DNA of 5,293 bases from Geobacteraceae bacterium (lineage in GTDB: Bacteria; Desulfobacterota; Desulfuromonadia; Desulfuromonadales; Desulfuromonadaceae). Position numbers and translations under genes: made by a program. Under the pieces are notes generated by a model. That model searched no databases. It was not told the origin of the DNA and saw only the letters and a list, made by a program, of their open reading frames with translations. Positions 1 through 5,293 of the stretch are shown here, piece after piece (the first letter of the stretch is position 1; the number at the start of each line of letters is the position of its first letter). The DNA lies in contig JAIVHC010000260.1 of the NCBI GenBank assembly GCA_020201305.1, forward strand, positions 1 through 5,293. The letters are read 5' to 3'.

Positions 1-1014
1 CTGCGCGAGGCGGCTATCGATCCGCGCGTAAGCACGATCCGCCTTACGGTATACCGCCTCGCACGCGACAGCCAGATCGTCAACGCGCTGGTCAATGCGG
101 CCCAGAACGGCAAAAAGGTGTTTGTCGTGGTTGAACTACAGGCGCGTTTTGACGAGCAGGCGAATCTGTACTGGTCTGAACGCCTGCGTGATGATGGAGT
201 CAAGGTGGTACACGGTCTGCCGGATCTGAAGGTACACTCGAAGCTGTGTCTTATCACGCGCCATGAAGACAACGCCAAGGTGCGTTACGCCTGCATCGGA
301 ACCGGAAATTTTCATGAAGGCACCGCCAGACTCTACACCGATCACCTCCTGATGACGGCAGATACGCGCCTTACCAACGAAACCCACAAGGTGTTTGAGC
401 TCTTTAACCACAAATACCGTATCCCCATATTTCGCCATCTTGTGGTATCCCCGTTTCAGACGCGGAACAAGCTAAGACGCCTGTTTGCGCAGGAGATCCG
501 GGATGCTAAAGAGGGCAAGCGCGCCTGGATCGATATAAAGATAAACAATCTTTCCGACCCGGAAATAGTAAACCTGCTGTACCGTGCGAGCCGCGCCGGG
601 GTAAAAATCAGAATTATCGCGCGCAGCATGTTTTCCGCAGTGGCAGGAATCAAAGACCTGAGCGAAAATATTGAAGCGATCAGTATTGTAGATCGTTTTC
701 TGGAACACAGCCGCTTTTTTATCTTCAACAACTCCGGGGCGCCGGTGTATTTTATCTCCTCAGGCGATTGGCTGCCGCGTAATTTAGACCGCCGCGTTGA
801 AGTTGCAACTCCGGTGTATGCCCCTGCATTGCAGCAACAACTGCAGGATTATTTCAACATTCAGTGGCAGGATAACTGCAAGGCGAGAATATGGGATAAA
901 AACTTGCGCAACAGATTTCGCCCCCGTACAGCAAAAGAAGCTCCGGTACGCTCGCAATTGGCCATGCTGGACTACTACAAGGATCTCAAAAGATATTCAG
1001 CCCAAAACCATTAA
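1..1014 (+). CDS. ppk1: Polyphosphate kinase 1, C-terminal half (5' end cut by window)
   Basis: PPK1 reversibly transfers the terminal phosphate of ATP onto growing inorganic polyphosphate through a phosphohistidine. The frame is open from base 1 and ends at TAA 1012-1014, giving 337 codons; the true start lies upstream. The two C-terminal phospholipase-D-like catalytic domains are readable: VVVELQARFDEQ near codons 42-53, LKVHSKL with the active-site His at codon 79 (bases 235-237), IGTGNF and TARLYTD just after, and FLEHSRFFIF with the second His at codon 236 (706-708). The two His are 157 residues apart, the same spacing as His435 and His592 of E. coli PPK, so about 356 N-terminal residues are missing. 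The sequence closes with a conserved VRSQLAMLDYYKDL-type tail. Odd points: Cys replaces the His of the usual RYAHIGTG motif (codon 98), and SMF stands where E. coli has GMC. It is the first visible gene of a four-gene same-strand run. Confidence 0.97.
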   Translation: MREAAIDPRVSTIRLTVYRLARDSQIVNALVNAAQNGKKVFVVVELQARFDEQANLYWSERLRDDGVKVVHGLPDLKVHSKLCLITRHEDNAKVRYACIGTGNFHEGTARLYTDHLLMTADTRLTNETHKVFELFNHKYRIPIFRHLVVSPFQTRNKLRRLFAQEIRDAKEGKRAWIDIKINNLSDPEIVNLLYRASRAGVKIRIIARSMFSAVAGIKDLSENIEAISIVDRFLEHSRFFIFNNSGAPVYFISSGDWLPRNLDRRVEVATPVYAPALQQQLQDYFNIQWQDNCKARIWDKNLRNRFRPRTAKEAPVRSQLAMLDYYKDLKRYSAQNH

Positions 1015-1035
1015 CCCTGAGGATGTAGATATACC

Positions 1036-1932
1036 ATGCCCCGTTTTGCCGCTATCGATATCGGTTCTAATGCTATGCGCCTTATGATCGCTCGAATCGA
1101 AGGTACTGAAGACAGCCCCCAATTCCACAAAGAGGCCTTCTTCCGTGTCCCCCTGCGTCTCGGCAGCGACGTATTCCGCCTCCAGCGCCTCTCCAAAGAA
1201 ACCCAGATTAAGCTGATGAAAACCATGGAGGCGTTCCGCAATCTGGTGGAGGTATTTGAACCGGTTTCCCTTAAAGCCTGTGCTACCAGTGCAATGCGTG
1301 ATTCTATCAACGGTGAAGATATGGTCGCTGCAATCAAAGCGCAGACCGGCATCAGCCTTGACATTATCAGTGGCAGTGACGAGGCGGATCTGATCTTCTC
1401 CACGCATATCCGCAAGACCCTGGACCCGCAGCAAACCTACCTGTTCATTGATGTCGGCGGTGGCAGCACCGAACTCATGCTATACTCTGGCGCGCGTGTA
1501 CTTAATTCGCATTCATTCAACATCGGCACGGTGCGCATCCTCACCGATGCCGTTGATACATCCGAATGGGACTCCATGCGCGCCTGGCTTCAGGCCAATC
1601 TCACCGATGTGTGCGCCATAGGTATCGGCTCCGGGGGCAACATCAATCGCCTTAACCGTATCGCCAAAAAGGATGAAAACCGGGTCTTGAAACGTGCAAA
1701 ACTGCAGCAGATGTATAAAAAACTCCGCAGTATGGATGTTTCCGAACGCATCAGCACCTTCCGCATCAAGCCTGACCGCGCCGAGGTCATTGTCCCTGCA
1801 GCACACATTTATCTGCAGGTGATGAAATGGGGGGGTATCAGCGAAATAAAGGTGCCGAAATTCGGTCTGGTGGACGGGCTTGTTTATCAGCAGTACCACC
1901 ACTACCTGAACCACGCGGATACGGGAAAGTAA
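1036..1932 (+). CDS. Ppx/GppA-family phosphatase, single-domain short form
   Basis: Members of this family hydrolyse terminal phosphates of polyphosphate (exopolyphosphatase) or the 5' phosphate of pppGpp, using an actin/Hsp70-like fold. The protein has 298 residues. Visible motifs are the first phosphate loop AIDIGSNAMRL (residues 6-16, Asp8), ACATSAMRD in the middle, the acidic SGSDEADLIF segment with Asp115/Glu116 where the family's catalytic Glu lies, the second phosphate loop DVGGGSTE (139-146), GIGSGGNINRL (196-206) and the closing FGLVDGL (276-282). The length covers only the two actin-like lobes; the C-terminal HD-like domain of long E. coli Ppx and GppA (about 500 residues) is absent, as in many short homologues. 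The ATG at 1036 sits 21 bp after the ppk1 stop, with TGAGGA at 1018-1023 as a somewhat distant ribosome site. Placement beside ppk1 favours polyphosphate over pppGpp as substrate, but sequence alone does not decide, so I give no symbol. Confidence 0.93.
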   Translation: MPRFAAIDIGSNAMRLMIARIEGTEDSPQFHKEAFFRVPLRLGSDVFRLQRLSKETQIKLMKTMEAFRNLVEVFEPVSLKACATSAMRDSINGEDMVAAIKAQTGISLDIISGSDEADLIFSTHIRKTLDPQQTYLFIDVGGGSTELMLYSGARVLNSHSFNIGTVRILTDAVDTSEWDSMRAWLQANLTDVCAIGIGSGGNINRLNRIAKKDENRVLKRAKLQQMYKKLRSMDVSERISTFRIKPDRAEVIVPAAHIYLQVMKWGGISEIKVPKFGLVDGLVYQQYHHYLNHADTGK

Positions 1933-1937
1933 AGACA

Positions 1938-2423
1938 ATGGGAATTGAAATAGAACGCAAATTTCTGCTGCAACATGACGGCTGGCGCAACCACGTTGAA
2001 TCCAGAACGCGTCTGGTACAGGGCTATGTTTCCGTCAATCCGGAGGCCACCGTGCGGATCCGCATTGCCGGAGACAGTGCATTTCTGACCTTGAAGGGGA
2101 AGCGTTCCAACTACAGTGCCGCCGAATTTGAATATCCTGTTCCCGTGGAGGACGCACATGAGATTCTGAAGCAGATGTGTGTGTCCGCGCCGATAGAAAA
2201 GTGGCGCCATATTGTAGAGCACCGCGGTCACATATGGGAAATTGATGAATTTCTCGGGGCCAATGCCGGGCTGTACATCGCGGAAATAGAACTGGAATCC
2301 GCTACCACCGGGTTTCATCAGCCTGACTGGCTCGGCGAAGAAGTTTCCCACGACCCGCGCTATTCCAACTCGTTTCTGGCTCAAAACCCTTACTCAACCT
2401 GGGAGATACACCATGAAGGATGA
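1938..2423 (+). CDS. CYTH domain / triphosphate tunnel metalloenzyme
   Basis: CYTH proteins form an eight-stranded beta tunnel that binds triphosphates with a divalent metal; known members are tripolyphosphatases, thiamine triphosphatases and class IV adenylate cyclases. The protein has 161 residues. It begins with the signature ExExK (Glu4, Glu6, Lys8 in EIERKFL). The paired charged residues of the tunnel strands follow in order: QGY 28-30, Arg40/Arg42, Lys53/Lys55, Glu63/Glu65, Lys88/Arg90, Glu101/Asp103 and Glu116/Glu118/Glu120. All key positions look intact. A longer frame opens at 1827, but its extra 37 residues lie inside the upstream phosphatase gene and do not match the family. I chose the ATG at 1938 because it puts ExExK at the N-terminus and leaves a 5-bp gap after the stop of the previous gene, with GGGAAAG at 1923-1929 upstream. 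No CHAD domain is attached. In this operon a tripolyphosphatase or short-chain polyphosphatase role is the most likely, by inference from context. Confidence 0.92.
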   Translation: MGIEIERKFLLQHDGWRNHVESRTRLVQGYVSVNPEATVRIRIAGDSAFLTLKGKRSNYSAAEFEYPVPVEDAHEILKQMCVSAPIEKWRHIVEHRGHIWEIDEFLGANAGLYIAEIELESATTGFHQPDWLGEEVSHDPRYSNSFLAQNPYSTWEIHHEG

Positions 2424-2856
2424 ATGCAAAACCCTGACCCTTATCCGTCACGCCAAAGCTGAACAGGGTACAGAAGATATGCGGGATATTGATCGTCCTC
2501 TGAAACAAAAGGGGGAGAAACAGGCCACCCGCCTGGGGAAGTGGCTCCGGGAACATCACTTCAATCCGGATATGCTGTGGAGCAGCCCCTCCGCCCGCAC
2601 CCACATGAGTGCGCGTATTATTCTCGATTGCGCCAATGCCCCCTTAAGTATTCTGCAGGTACGCAATAAACTCTATCTTGCCGATGCCGCGCAGATTCTC
2701 AGCATGATACAAAAAGCTCCACCGGAAATCAGACATCTGGCAATCGTGGGCCACAACCCCGGCATCGCCGAGCTTATCAGTCGCCTGGCTCCTTCCGCGA
2801 CATCCGCAGTCCCTCCGGGTGCCACCTGTACACCGTCTCCACCTGGGATCAGATAA
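2413..2856 (+). CDS. sixA: SixA-type phosphohistidine phosphatase, C-terminus apparently frameshifted
   Basis: SixA is a small cytoplasmic histidine-phosphatase-superfamily enzyme that removes phosphate from phosphohistidine in proteins; E. coli SixA has been linked to phosphorelay and nitrogen-PTS proteins. The 147-residue frame shows the catalytic LIRHAKAE (Arg12, His13), DRPLKQKGEKQA (28-38), SSPSART with Arg62, and VGHNPGIAEL with the second catalytic His114. The catalytic core is therefore complete. The ATG at 2413 overlaps the CYTH gene by 11 bp and has GGGAG at 2401-2405, seven bases upstream, implying translational coupling. The last residues after PPGATC (PSPPGIR) do not look like SixA. 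The next frame continues with a SixA-like tail to TGA 2910-2912, which would give about 166 residues, close to the family's usual length. The simplest reading is a one-base deletion or sequencing error near 2826-2835. Activity may survive because the core is untouched, but loss of the last strand could destabilise the fold. Confidence 0.88.
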   Translation: MKDECKTLTLIRHAKAEQGTEDMRDIDRPLKQKGEKQATRLGKWLREHHFNPDMLWSSPSARTHMSARIILDCANAPLSILQVRNKLYLADAAQILSMIQKAPPEIRHLAIVGHNPGIAELISRLAPSATSAVPPGATCTPSPPGIR

Positions 2857-2912
2857 CATCAGACACCGGCGTTACGCGCCATTTTGTAACCCCGGCGATG
2901 CTCAAGGAATGA
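2829..2912 (+). pseudogene. Out-of-frame C-terminal remainder of sixA
   Basis: Read from base 2829, this frame gives YTVSTWDQITSDTGVTRH, followed by FVTPAMLKE and a TGA at 2910-2912. SixA proteins commonly end with a strand after a P-T/P-G-A motif, then a Trp-containing strand, a short Gly turn and a final Phe/x/Pro stretch; this fits that pattern, while the in-frame tail does not. Moving from the sixA frame to this one needs a -1 shift (one base missing), with base 2829 shared by the TGT and TAC codons. I see no slippery heptamer of X-XXY-YYZ type nearby, so programmed frameshifting is unlikely. A hairpin begins two bases after this stop, consistent with 2912 being the original gene end. Confidence 0.72.
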
Positions 2913-2913
2913 G

Positions 2914-2954
2914 CAAAGCAGGATCTCTTCCTTTCACACGGAATCTCTGCTTTG
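2914..2954 (+). terminator. Stem-loop directly after sixA, possible terminator
   Basis: CAAAGCAG (2914-2921) is the exact reverse complement of CTGCTTTG (2947-2954). Inside it GAT (2922-2924) can pair with ATC (2943-2945) leaving one bulged base, and TCC can pair with GGA further in, giving a long imperfect hairpin. It begins two bases after the TGA at 2910-2912. No run of T follows (AAGTAAAC), so intrinsic termination is only possible; it could instead protect the 3' end of the transcript. Confidence 0.4.
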
Positions 2955-2965
2955 AAGTAAACAGT

Positions 2966-3012
2966 TACCAGGCAGGAAGAGCAAACAGCTGGTTCACTTG
3001 ATCCTGCCTGGT
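2966..3012. terminator. Perfect 11-bp inverted repeat, candidate bidirectional terminator
   Basis: ACCAGGCAGGA (2966-2976) is the exact reverse complement of TCCTGCCTGGT (3002-3012), with a 25-base loop. The stem is GC-rich and the + strand continues TTCTATCG, a weak T-rich tail; the minus-strand exit is TAACTGTTTAC, also weak. It lies between the + strand operon and the minus-strand zinc-ribbon coding stretch, where a shared terminator for convergent genes would be expected. The long loop and weak T tracts keep confidence moderate. Confidence 0.5.
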
Positions 3013-3045
3013 TTCTATCGCTACAGGGCCGATCAGGCGGCCAGT

Positions 3046-3171
3046 TCAGGCAATCTGACAGAAGGCTCTACTTTTAGCCCCGCACACCGGGCATTTCTCC
3101 GGAGGCTTGCCAAGCTCAATAAAGCCACAAATGGGGCACAGATAAAATTCACTGTAACTATTCACCACCAC
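3046..3171 (-). CDS. Rubredoxin-like zinc-ribbon protein, tiny gene or rubrerythrin 3' remnant
   Basis: The minus strand from 3171 down to a TGA at 3048-3046 encodes 41 residues containing FYLCPICGFIELG, PPEKCPVCGAK and a Phe shortly before the end. Two CPxCG knuckles separated by 11 residues, with the conserved PPEKCPVCG, match the iron- or zinc-binding rubredoxin-like domain that ends rubrerythrins. Rubrerythrins are non-haem di-iron peroxide-scavenging proteins of about 140-190 residues. The ferritin-like four-helix part expected upstream is not visible: the frame stays open back to a TAG at 3324-3322, but those residues match nothing I recognise and contain no ATG. The only in-frame starts are three consecutive GTG codons at 3171-3163, without a clear ribosome site. 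An ATG at 3221-3219 in another frame reaches a stop after 16 codons and would need a frameshift to join. A decayed 3' remnant seems a little more likely than an expressed 41-residue protein. Confidence 0.5.
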   Translation of the reverse strand: MVVNSYSEFYLCPICGFIELGKPPEKCPVCGAKSRAFCQIA

Positions 3172-3294
3172 TATCGATATAAGGGGCTTGTGGTACCCAT
3201 GGAAAGGGTGTCTGTCGCCATGGACAGCCCCGATCGCAAACAGTCGTGTCCCTTGGGCCGGATGCCATAAGACCCGTGTGAATAGACACCAACT

Positions 3295-3331
3295 GCTATA
3301 TTTATATTGCGGTACAATATGCTATGTTTAT
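3295..3331. repeat. Near-perfect direct repeat with an inverted repeat between, possible operator
   Basis: GCTATATTTAT (3295-3305) recurs as GCTATGTTTAT (3321-3331), 10 of 11 bases identical, with a 26-base period (about 2.5 helical turns). Overlapping and between them ATATTG (3304-3309) and CAATAT (3315-3320) form a perfect 6-bp inverted repeat around CGGTA. They lie just upstream of the TATAAT box of the transglutaminase gene. They could be a regulator binding site, but AT-rich sequence yields such repeats by chance. Confidence 0.3.
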
Positions 3332-3351
3332 AGAACGTATGCGCTTATAAT
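3323..3351 (+). promoter_or_regulatory. Candidate sigma-70-type promoter for the transglutaminase gene
   Basis: A perfect TATAAT lies at 3346-3351. The hexamer 17 bases upstream (TATGTT, 3323-3328) is a poor -35 match. Transcription would start near 3358 and leave a leader of about 42 bases before the ATG at 3400. A second possible pair is TTGCGG (3307-3312) with TATAGA (3329-3334), spacing 16. The AT-rich zone makes a promoter here likely; which boxes are used is not settled. Confidence 0.45.
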
Positions 3352-3399
3352 CATATTCTCACATGTCTATTTAAGGTGTTCTTTCAGACAGGATATAAT

Positions 3400-5293
3400 A
3401 TGCCGATTCGCGTTGCCTGTAATCACAACACCCGCTACAAATTCGACCGTCCGGTCCAACTTTTTCCGCATGTGGTACGTTTACGTCCCGCGCTCCACAG
3501 CCGGACTCCGATTCACGCCTATTCGCTGAAGGTTTTCCCGGAAAATCATTTTCTCAACTGGCAGCAGGATGCGTTCGGCAATTTCCTGGCCCGCCTGGTC
3601 TTTCCGGAAAAAACCCGTGAGTTGCGCATTGATGTTGAAATCATTGCGGATATGACAACGTATAATCCCTTTGATTTTTTCATTGAAGAATATGCGGAAA
3701 AATACCCGTTTTCCTACAACAAGCTTGAATATTCCGAGCTGACCCCCTATTTCGAAAAAATTGATACCGGACCACTGCTGGAAAAATGGTTGGCCGATCT
3801 TGCTTGCAGTGAAAAGCTAACCATCGATTTTCTGGTTGAGGTTAATCAGAAATTGCAGCAGAGCATCAACTATTCGGTCCGGATGGAGCCTGGTGTGCAG
3901 AGTTGCGAGACCACCCTGGAGTTGGCTCTCGGTTCCTGTCGCGACTCAGCCTGGCTGTTGGTGCAGATTCTGCGGCATCTGGGGCTGGCGGCACGATTTG
4001 TCAGCGGCTACCTGATCCAGCTCACTGCGGATGTGAAGTCGCTGGATGGACCTTCTGGACCGGAAGCGGATTTCACTGACCTGCATGCCTGGACCGAAGT
4101 CTATATCCCGGGAGCCGGCTGGGTCGGCCTCGATCCGACCTCCGGTTTGTTGGCCGGTGAAGGGCACATCCCGCTCTCGTGCACACCGCATCCCGCCAGT
4201 GCTGCACCGGTAACCGGCGCGACCGAACCATGTGAAGTCGTTTTCGAGCACAGCAACACGGTCCAGCGCATCCATGAAGATCCGCGGGTTACCAAGCCCT
4301 ACAGTGATGAGCAATGGATGTTTGTCAATGCCCTGGGGGAGAAAGTTGATGAAGAGCTGGTGGCCGGGGATGTGCGGCTGACCATGGGCGGCGAACCGAC
4401 CTTTGTTTCGATTGACGACATGGAGGGAGCGGAGTGGAACACTGATGCCGACGGGCCGCACAAACGCCGCCTGGCCTATGACCTGACGCTTCGATTACGC
4501 GACGCCTTCGGTTCCGGGGGAATGCTCCATTTTGGCCAGGGGAAGTGGTATCCGGGTGAAGCGTTGCCGCGCTGGGCCTATGGCTGTTTCTGGCGCAAGG
4601 ATGGAATCCCGATCTGGTCCGCCCCCGAACTGCTGGCTGACATCCATAAGGATTACAAGTTTGACCACTCCGCGGCACTGCAGTTTTCTGCGCGGCTGGC
4701 GCAGCAATTGGGAATCCGCAAGGATTATCTGGTGGCGGGTTATGAAGACATCTTCTATTGGCTCTGGAAGGAAGGAACCATCCCGGAAAACCTTGATCCG
4801 TTAAAATCTGACCTGAAGGATCCGGCCGAGCGTCGCGCCCTGGCAAATGTGCTTCAGAACGACCTGGGAACCCCGGTCGGCTATGCCCTCCCACTGAAAT
4901 GGAATGAGGAGAAAAATCGTTGGCAGAGCAGCCCCTGGAATTTTCGGCGTGATAAGATGTTTCTAATCCCCGGAGATTCGGCCATGGGGATGCGGCTACC
5001 CCTCGAATCACTCCCCTGGGTTGCACCGGAGAAGCGTGAACCGTTTCTGGAGCGTGACCAGTTTACCGACCTGCCGGGACTCGAAGACTACCATGCGCAG
5101 GCCGGGAATAAAGCAGCCTTGATGGAAAACGCTACGGCGGTGGACAATGAGCTGCCACCCGAGGTCGAGGTATCGCATACCGCCCTGTGTATCGAAGCAC
5201 GAGAAGGTCGATTGTACGCTTTCATGCCACCGTTGAGTGCCTTGGAGCAGTACCTGGATCTGATCGCAGCCCTTGAAGAGACCGCCAGAGATC
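3400..5293 (+). CDS. Transglutaminase-like protein with DUF2126 domain (3' end beyond window)
   Basis: The ATG at 3400 has AGGA at 3390-3393, six bases upstream, and opens a frame with no stop through the window end: 631 complete codons of a protein whose family members are usually about 1100 residues. Residues 1 to about 150 match the bacterial transglutaminase-like N-terminal domain (NTRYKFDRPVQLFPHVVRLR near the start). The transglutaminase core follows with a complete triad: Cys180 in LGSCRDSAWLLV, His229 in DLHAWTEVYIPG and Asp245 in VGLDPTSG. From about residue 327 the DUF2126 domain begins (LTMGGEPTFVS, then GQGKWYPGEALPRWAYG near 388-404) and continues to the window edge. No signal peptide is seen, so it is probably cytoplasmic. 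The triad suggests cysteine peptidase, amidase or cross-linking chemistry; the substrate is unknown. Homologues are often encoded beside circularly permuted ATP-grasp, alpha-E and other transglutaminase proteins, suggesting peptide or amide metabolism. It has its own AT-rich upstream region and is not part of the polyphosphate operon. Confidence 0.94.
   Translation, partial: MPIRVACNHNTRYKFDRPVQLFPHVVRLRPALHSRTPIHAYSLKVFPENHFLNWQQDAFGNFLARLVFPEKTRELRIDVEIIADMTTYNPFDFFIEEYAEKYPFSYNKLEYSELTPYFEKIDTGPLLEKWLADLACSEKLTIDFLVEVNQKLQQSINYSVRMEPGVQSCETTLELALGSCRDSAWLLVQILRHLGLAARFVSGYLIQLTADVKSLDGPSGPEADFTDLHAWTEVYIPGAGWVGLDPTSGLLAGEGHIPLSCTPHPASAAPVTGATEPCEVVFEHSNTVQRIHEDPRVTKPYSDEQWMFVNALGEKVDEELVAGDVRLTMGGEPTFVSIDDMEGAEWNTDADGPHKRRLAYDLTLRLRDAFGSGGMLHFGQGKWYPGEALPRWAYGCFWRKDGIPIWSAPELLADIHKDYKFDHSAALQFSARLAQQLGIRKDYLVAGYEDIFYWLWKEGTIPENLDPLKSDLKDPAERRALANVLQNDLGTPVGYALPLKWNEEKNRWQSSPWNFRRDKMFLIPGDSAMGMRLPLESLPWVAPEKREPFLERDQFTDLPGLEDYHAQAGNKAALMENATAVDNELPPEVEVSHTALCIEAREGRLYAFMPPLSALEQYLDLIAALEETARD

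Larger units (their letters stand above)
2913..3399. other. Intergenic zone between the polyphosphate operon and the transglutaminase gene
   Basis: This 487-base stretch has no full-length gene. It contains, in order, two hairpins after sixA, a minus-strand rubredoxin-like coding stretch at 3046-3171, about 120 bases (3172-3290) without a recognisable product in any frame, and an AT-rich block from about 3295 to 3375 with promoter-like boxes and short repeats. The + strand frames that are open here (for example from 2998 to 3270) are antisense to the zinc-ribbon coding stretch and resemble nothing I know. No tRNA-like or insertion-sequence structure was seen. Confidence 0.7.

Noticed and set aside
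1827..1937. Upstream ATG extending the CYTH protein by 37 residues
   Set aside because: The extension lies inside the phosphatase gene, has no CYTH-like residues and would move ExExK away from the N-terminus where the family has it.
2790..2850. Programmed -1 frameshift in sixA
   Set aside because: No X-XXY-YYZ slippery heptamer or homopolymer run is visible in the overlap of the two frames; a plain deletion or sequencing error is simpler.
2998..3270. + strand frame of 90 residues in the intergenic zone
   Set aside because: It is antisense to the two-CxxC zinc-ribbon stretch, begins inside a hairpin arm and resembles no family; the minus-strand reading has real motifs.
3172..3321. Extension of the zinc-ribbon frame upstream as a rubrerythrin ferritin-like domain
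   Set aside because: The frame is open but carries no ATG and no ExxH di-iron helices; only about 50 residues precede a TAG, too few for the four-helix domain.
3188..3529. + strand frame of 113 residues crossing the promoter and transglutaminase start
   Set aside because: It overlaps the well-supported ATG at 3400 in a different frame and spans the AT-rich promoter zone; no domain match.
4325..5026. Long minus-strand open frame of 233 residues opposite the transglutaminase gene
   Set aside because: It lies antisense to clear transglutaminase/DUF2126 coding sequence, has low-complexity Arg/Pro-rich content and no recognisable motif; a shadow of GC-biased codons.

Overview
The window holds the end of a polyphosphate-metabolism operon, a short convergent/intergenic zone, and the start of a large transglutaminase-like gene. 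Base composition is mixed, moderately GC-rich, with an AT-rich promoter zone near 3295-3360. Genes are tightly packed on the + strand with Shine-Dalgarno-like starts, so this is bacterial. The families are widespread, so I cannot name the taxon. The PPK1 type, the single-domain Ppx/GppA and a rubrerythrin-type rubredoxin tail suggest a Gram-negative bacterium, perhaps of an anaerobic or microaerobic group. That is only an inference.

Region 1 (1-2912) is the operon. It runs: 3' half of polyphosphate kinase ppk1 (cut by the window start), then 21 bp later a 298-residue Ppx/GppA-family phosphatase, then 5 bp later a 161-residue CYTH/triphosphate-tunnel protein, then, overlapping by 11 bp, a SixA-type phosphohistidine phosphatase. 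PPK1 makes polyphosphate through a phosphohistidine intermediate. Ppx/GppA proteins hydrolyse polyphosphate or pppGpp. CYTH proteins bind or cleave triphosphates. SixA removes phosphate from histidine. The set reads as one phosphate-polymer module with synthesis and breakdown together. The sixA frame ends early at 2856. A SixA-like C-terminus continues in the next frame to a TGA at 2910-2912, so an apparent -1 frameshift (or sequencing error) lies near 2826-2835.

Region 2 (2913-3399) has no full-length gene. It holds two hairpins (2914-2954 and 2966-3012), the second a perfect 11-bp inverted repeat that could end transcription. On the minus strand lies a small rubredoxin-like zinc-ribbon coding stretch (3046-3171) with two CxxC knuckles, either a tiny GTG-start gene or the 3' remnant of a rubrerythrin gene. 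Next comes an AT-rich zone with a perfect TATAAT box, an inverted repeat and an 11-bp near-perfect direct repeat, taken as the promoter of the next gene.

Region 3 (3400-5293) is the first 631 codons of a + strand gene that runs off the window. It has a bacterial transglutaminase N-terminal domain, a transglutaminase core with a readable Cys180-His229-Asp245 triad, and the beginning of a DUF2126 domain. Such proteins are usually about 1100 residues, and in many genomes sit next to circularly permuted ATP-grasp and alpha-E proteins of poorly known function. Those partners, if present, are outside this window.
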